Source: Fructilactobacillus cliffordii
GTDB lineage: Bacteria > Bacillota > Bacilli > Lactobacillales > Lactobacillaceae
Assembly (NCBI RefSeq): GCF_024029355.1
Contig: NZ_CP097117.1
Span: 620,001-684,000, forward strand
Reading direction: 5' to 3'
Length of the DNA: 64,000 bases
Positions 62,974-64,000 of this stretch are shown piece after piece. A model generated the notes under the pieces. The model made no database searches and was not told the origin of the DNA. It saw nothing but the letters and a program-made list of their open reading frames with translations. Made by a program: the position numbers and the translations under genes. Within the stretch, counting starts at the first letter, position 1; the number at the start of each line of letters is the position of its first letter.

Positions 62974-63002
62974 ATTATATTGTTAAATTATTCACATGTC
63001 AA
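62974..63002 (-). promoter_or_regulatory. adhP promoter with Rex-box-like spacer
   Basis: Minus-strand TTGACA, exactly 17 bases, TATAAT. The 18 bases at 62980-62997 (plus-strand TTGTTAAATTATTCACAT) match 14 of 18 positions of the Rex operator pattern TTGTGAAATATTTCACAA. Confidence 0.75.
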
Positions 63003-63122
63003 CTAAAAAAACACTTATTTTTATTAAAAATAACTAAAGGTAGTTGGATAAATACCATAACAATCGCTTTATCATACCCAATCGGGTAAAACTTAATTTT
63101 GTGTGATAATTAACAAAATTAA

Positions 63123-63158
63123 TAAAAAAAGTGGAACCCGCAAGCGCGAGTTCCACTC
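63123..63158 (-). terminator. Terminator of tRNA-Pro
   Basis: GTGGAACTCGC pairs with GCGGGTTCCAC (one wobble) around a 4-base loop on the minus strand, followed by seven T. Confidence 0.88.
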
Positions 63159-63173
63159 TAGTCGTAATTCTAA

Positions 63174-63247
63174 TCGGGATAACAGGAATTGAACCTGCGA
63201 CCTCATACTCCCGAAGCATGCGCTCTACCAAGCTGAGCTATATCCCG
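63174..63247 (-). tRNA. tRNA-Pro (anticodon CGG)
   Basis: A 74-base cloverleaf on the minus strand: acceptor CGGGATA/TATCCCG, D-arm GCTC/GAGC, anticodon arm CATGC-TTCGGGA-GTATG (one G-U pair), T-arm GCAGG-TTCAATT-CCTGT, discriminator A. The loop gives CGG, which reads only CCG; a tRNA-Pro with TGG must exist elsewhere. CCA is not encoded. Confidence 0.9.
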
Positions 63248-63319
63248 TTAGTATCATTACTTAACTATGATACCACAAATTCAGTTGATGGTTAAACCGC
63301 AAATTGATTAACATCCCCT

Positions 63320-64000
63320 TCACTGAAACGGATTGTAAAAACGACCGTGATTAACCTGGAACAATAAAATGGTAATCATCAGCAATAGAATTGCTAGTCC
63401 TACCACCAGTGCATCCGTTCCTCGAAAGAGTTGCGCAGTGTACCACGTCCGTTTTTTCTTGCTACCAAAACGACGTAGTTGCATCGCTGTACTGATTCGG
63501 TCGATATTTTCAAAACTGGATAAAATCAACGGAATAATGATATTAATAATTCCGTGTAAGCGCGTGGTCAGTTTCCCTTTAGCAGAAAGTTCACTCCCCC
63601 GTGCTTGTTGGGCATCCTTGATGTCTCCAAATTCGCGTTGGACGTCCGGGATGTAACGCAGTGTTAGCGCCACGGCGTAGCTAATTTTGTAGCTAATTCC
63701 CAACCGATTCAGACTGGATGCAAACAAACTCGGATTGGTTGTCATGATGAACACCAACGCGAGCGGAACCGTGCAGACGTACTTTAAGGTCACGTTTAAC
63801 AGGTAAAATAGTTCCTGCGTCGTTACCGTAAAATAACCGGCCGAAATGAGCACCGTTTTTGCACCATAAAGATGCACTCCGTATTGCGGTGAAAAGACAA
63901 AGACCAGAATCACGTTCAAAATCGAGAAAAAGGCAATAAACTTCACCACAAACGCCACCTGACGCCACTTTAAGTGAGACCACTTGAAAACTAGAAGTGA
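63320..64000 (-). CDS. ecfT: Energy-coupling factor transporter transmembrane protein EcfT (5' end outside window)
   Basis: The C-terminal 226 residues of EcfT, the scaffold that joins the two ATPases EcfA1/EcfA2 to vitamin- or metal-binding S-components. The frame stays open to the window edge, so the start lies beyond it; a GTG at 63958 is not the likely start because hydrophilic codons continue upstream in frame. The two ATPase-coupling helices are recognisable by AQQARGSEL (about 100 residues before the end) and the second by STAMQLRRFG. Membrane helices are found on both sides. The ecfA genes would be expected upstream. Confidence 0.9.
   Translation of the reverse strand, partial: SLLVFKWSHLKWRQVAFVVKFIAFFSILNVILVFVFSPQYGVHLYGAKTVLISAGYFTVTTQELFYLLNVTLKYVCTVPLALVFIMTTNPSLFASSLNRLGISYKISYAVALTLRYIPDVQREFGDIKDAQQARGSELSAKGKLTTRLHGIINIIIPLILSSFENIDRISTAMQLRRFGSKKKRTWYTAQLFRGTDALVVGLAILLLMITILLFQVNHGRFYNPFQ

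Overview
The window is chromosomal DNA of a low-to-mid GC Gram-positive bacterium of the family Lactobacillaceae. The evidence is the Bacillota-type rRNA operon, strong AGGAGG-type ribosome binding sites, and lactobacillus-typical families and gene order (rsmG-parA-parB-DUF951-ychF-DUF1129, MFS pump with DUF4811, pst cluster with two pstB, EcfT). Full-length adhE beside a zinc alcohol dehydrogenase would suit a heterofermentative lactobacillus (inference). The species is not identified. No insertion sequence, integrase or prophage is visible; the accessory content is the CRISPR-Cas locus, one AT-rich HNH-like gene and one broken hydrolase.

Layout. 1-3.5 kb: the end of a HelD-like helicase gene, an ABC-2 exporter operon and mscL. 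3.6-9.3 kb: tRNA-Thr, a small Lys/Asp-rich protein and a complete rrn operon (16S-23S-5S, minus strand) with tandem promoters. 9.3-19.9 kb: a drug-efflux operon with an operator-like palindrome in its promoter, a P-type cation ATPase, gpmA, an AI-2E-family exporter, a TPR membrane protein, cfa and azlCD. 20-26.5 kb: a VanRS-like two-component system and the ychF/parAB/rsmG housekeeping block. 26.7-31 kb: nucleoside use (hydrolase, tautomerase, NupC-type transporter) with a phosphopentomutase-like protein that has lost its metal ligands, then an SGNH hydrolase. 31-33.5 kb: a TcaA-like protein and a secreted glucosaminidase. 33.7-39.5 kb: pstSCAB1B2-phoU and a divergent atypical response regulator, separated by 11-bp-phased Pho-box-like repeats. 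39.5-49 kb: NUDIX, two tandem tRNA-Asn genes, a TetR-controlled ABC exporter, small envelope proteins, LemA/TPM and a membrane metalloprotease.

49.1-56.8 kb is a complete type II-A CRISPR-Cas system read on the minus strand: cas9, cas1, cas2, csn2, then 23 identical 36-bp repeats with 22 spacers of exactly 30 bp. The tracrRNA gene lies on the opposite strand between cas9 and cas1, with a consensus-like promoter, anti-repeat, nexus and strong terminator. Cas1-Cas2-Csn2 would acquire spacers, tracrRNA would pair with the repeat transcript, and Cas9 would cut the target. Unusual points are the almost absent leader between csn2 and the array, a palindrome that serves both as the tracrRNA promoter spacer and as a hairpin just before the cas1 Shine-Dalgarno, and a sharp fall in GC that coincides with the PAM-interacting domain of Cas9.

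57-64 kb: a D,D-carboxypeptidase, a hydrolase gene broken by one in-frame stop, adhE and adhP (the latter with a Rex-box-like sequence filling its promoter spacer), tRNA-Pro and the start-truncated ecfT gene. Every function here is inferred from sequence motifs read by eye; no database search was run.
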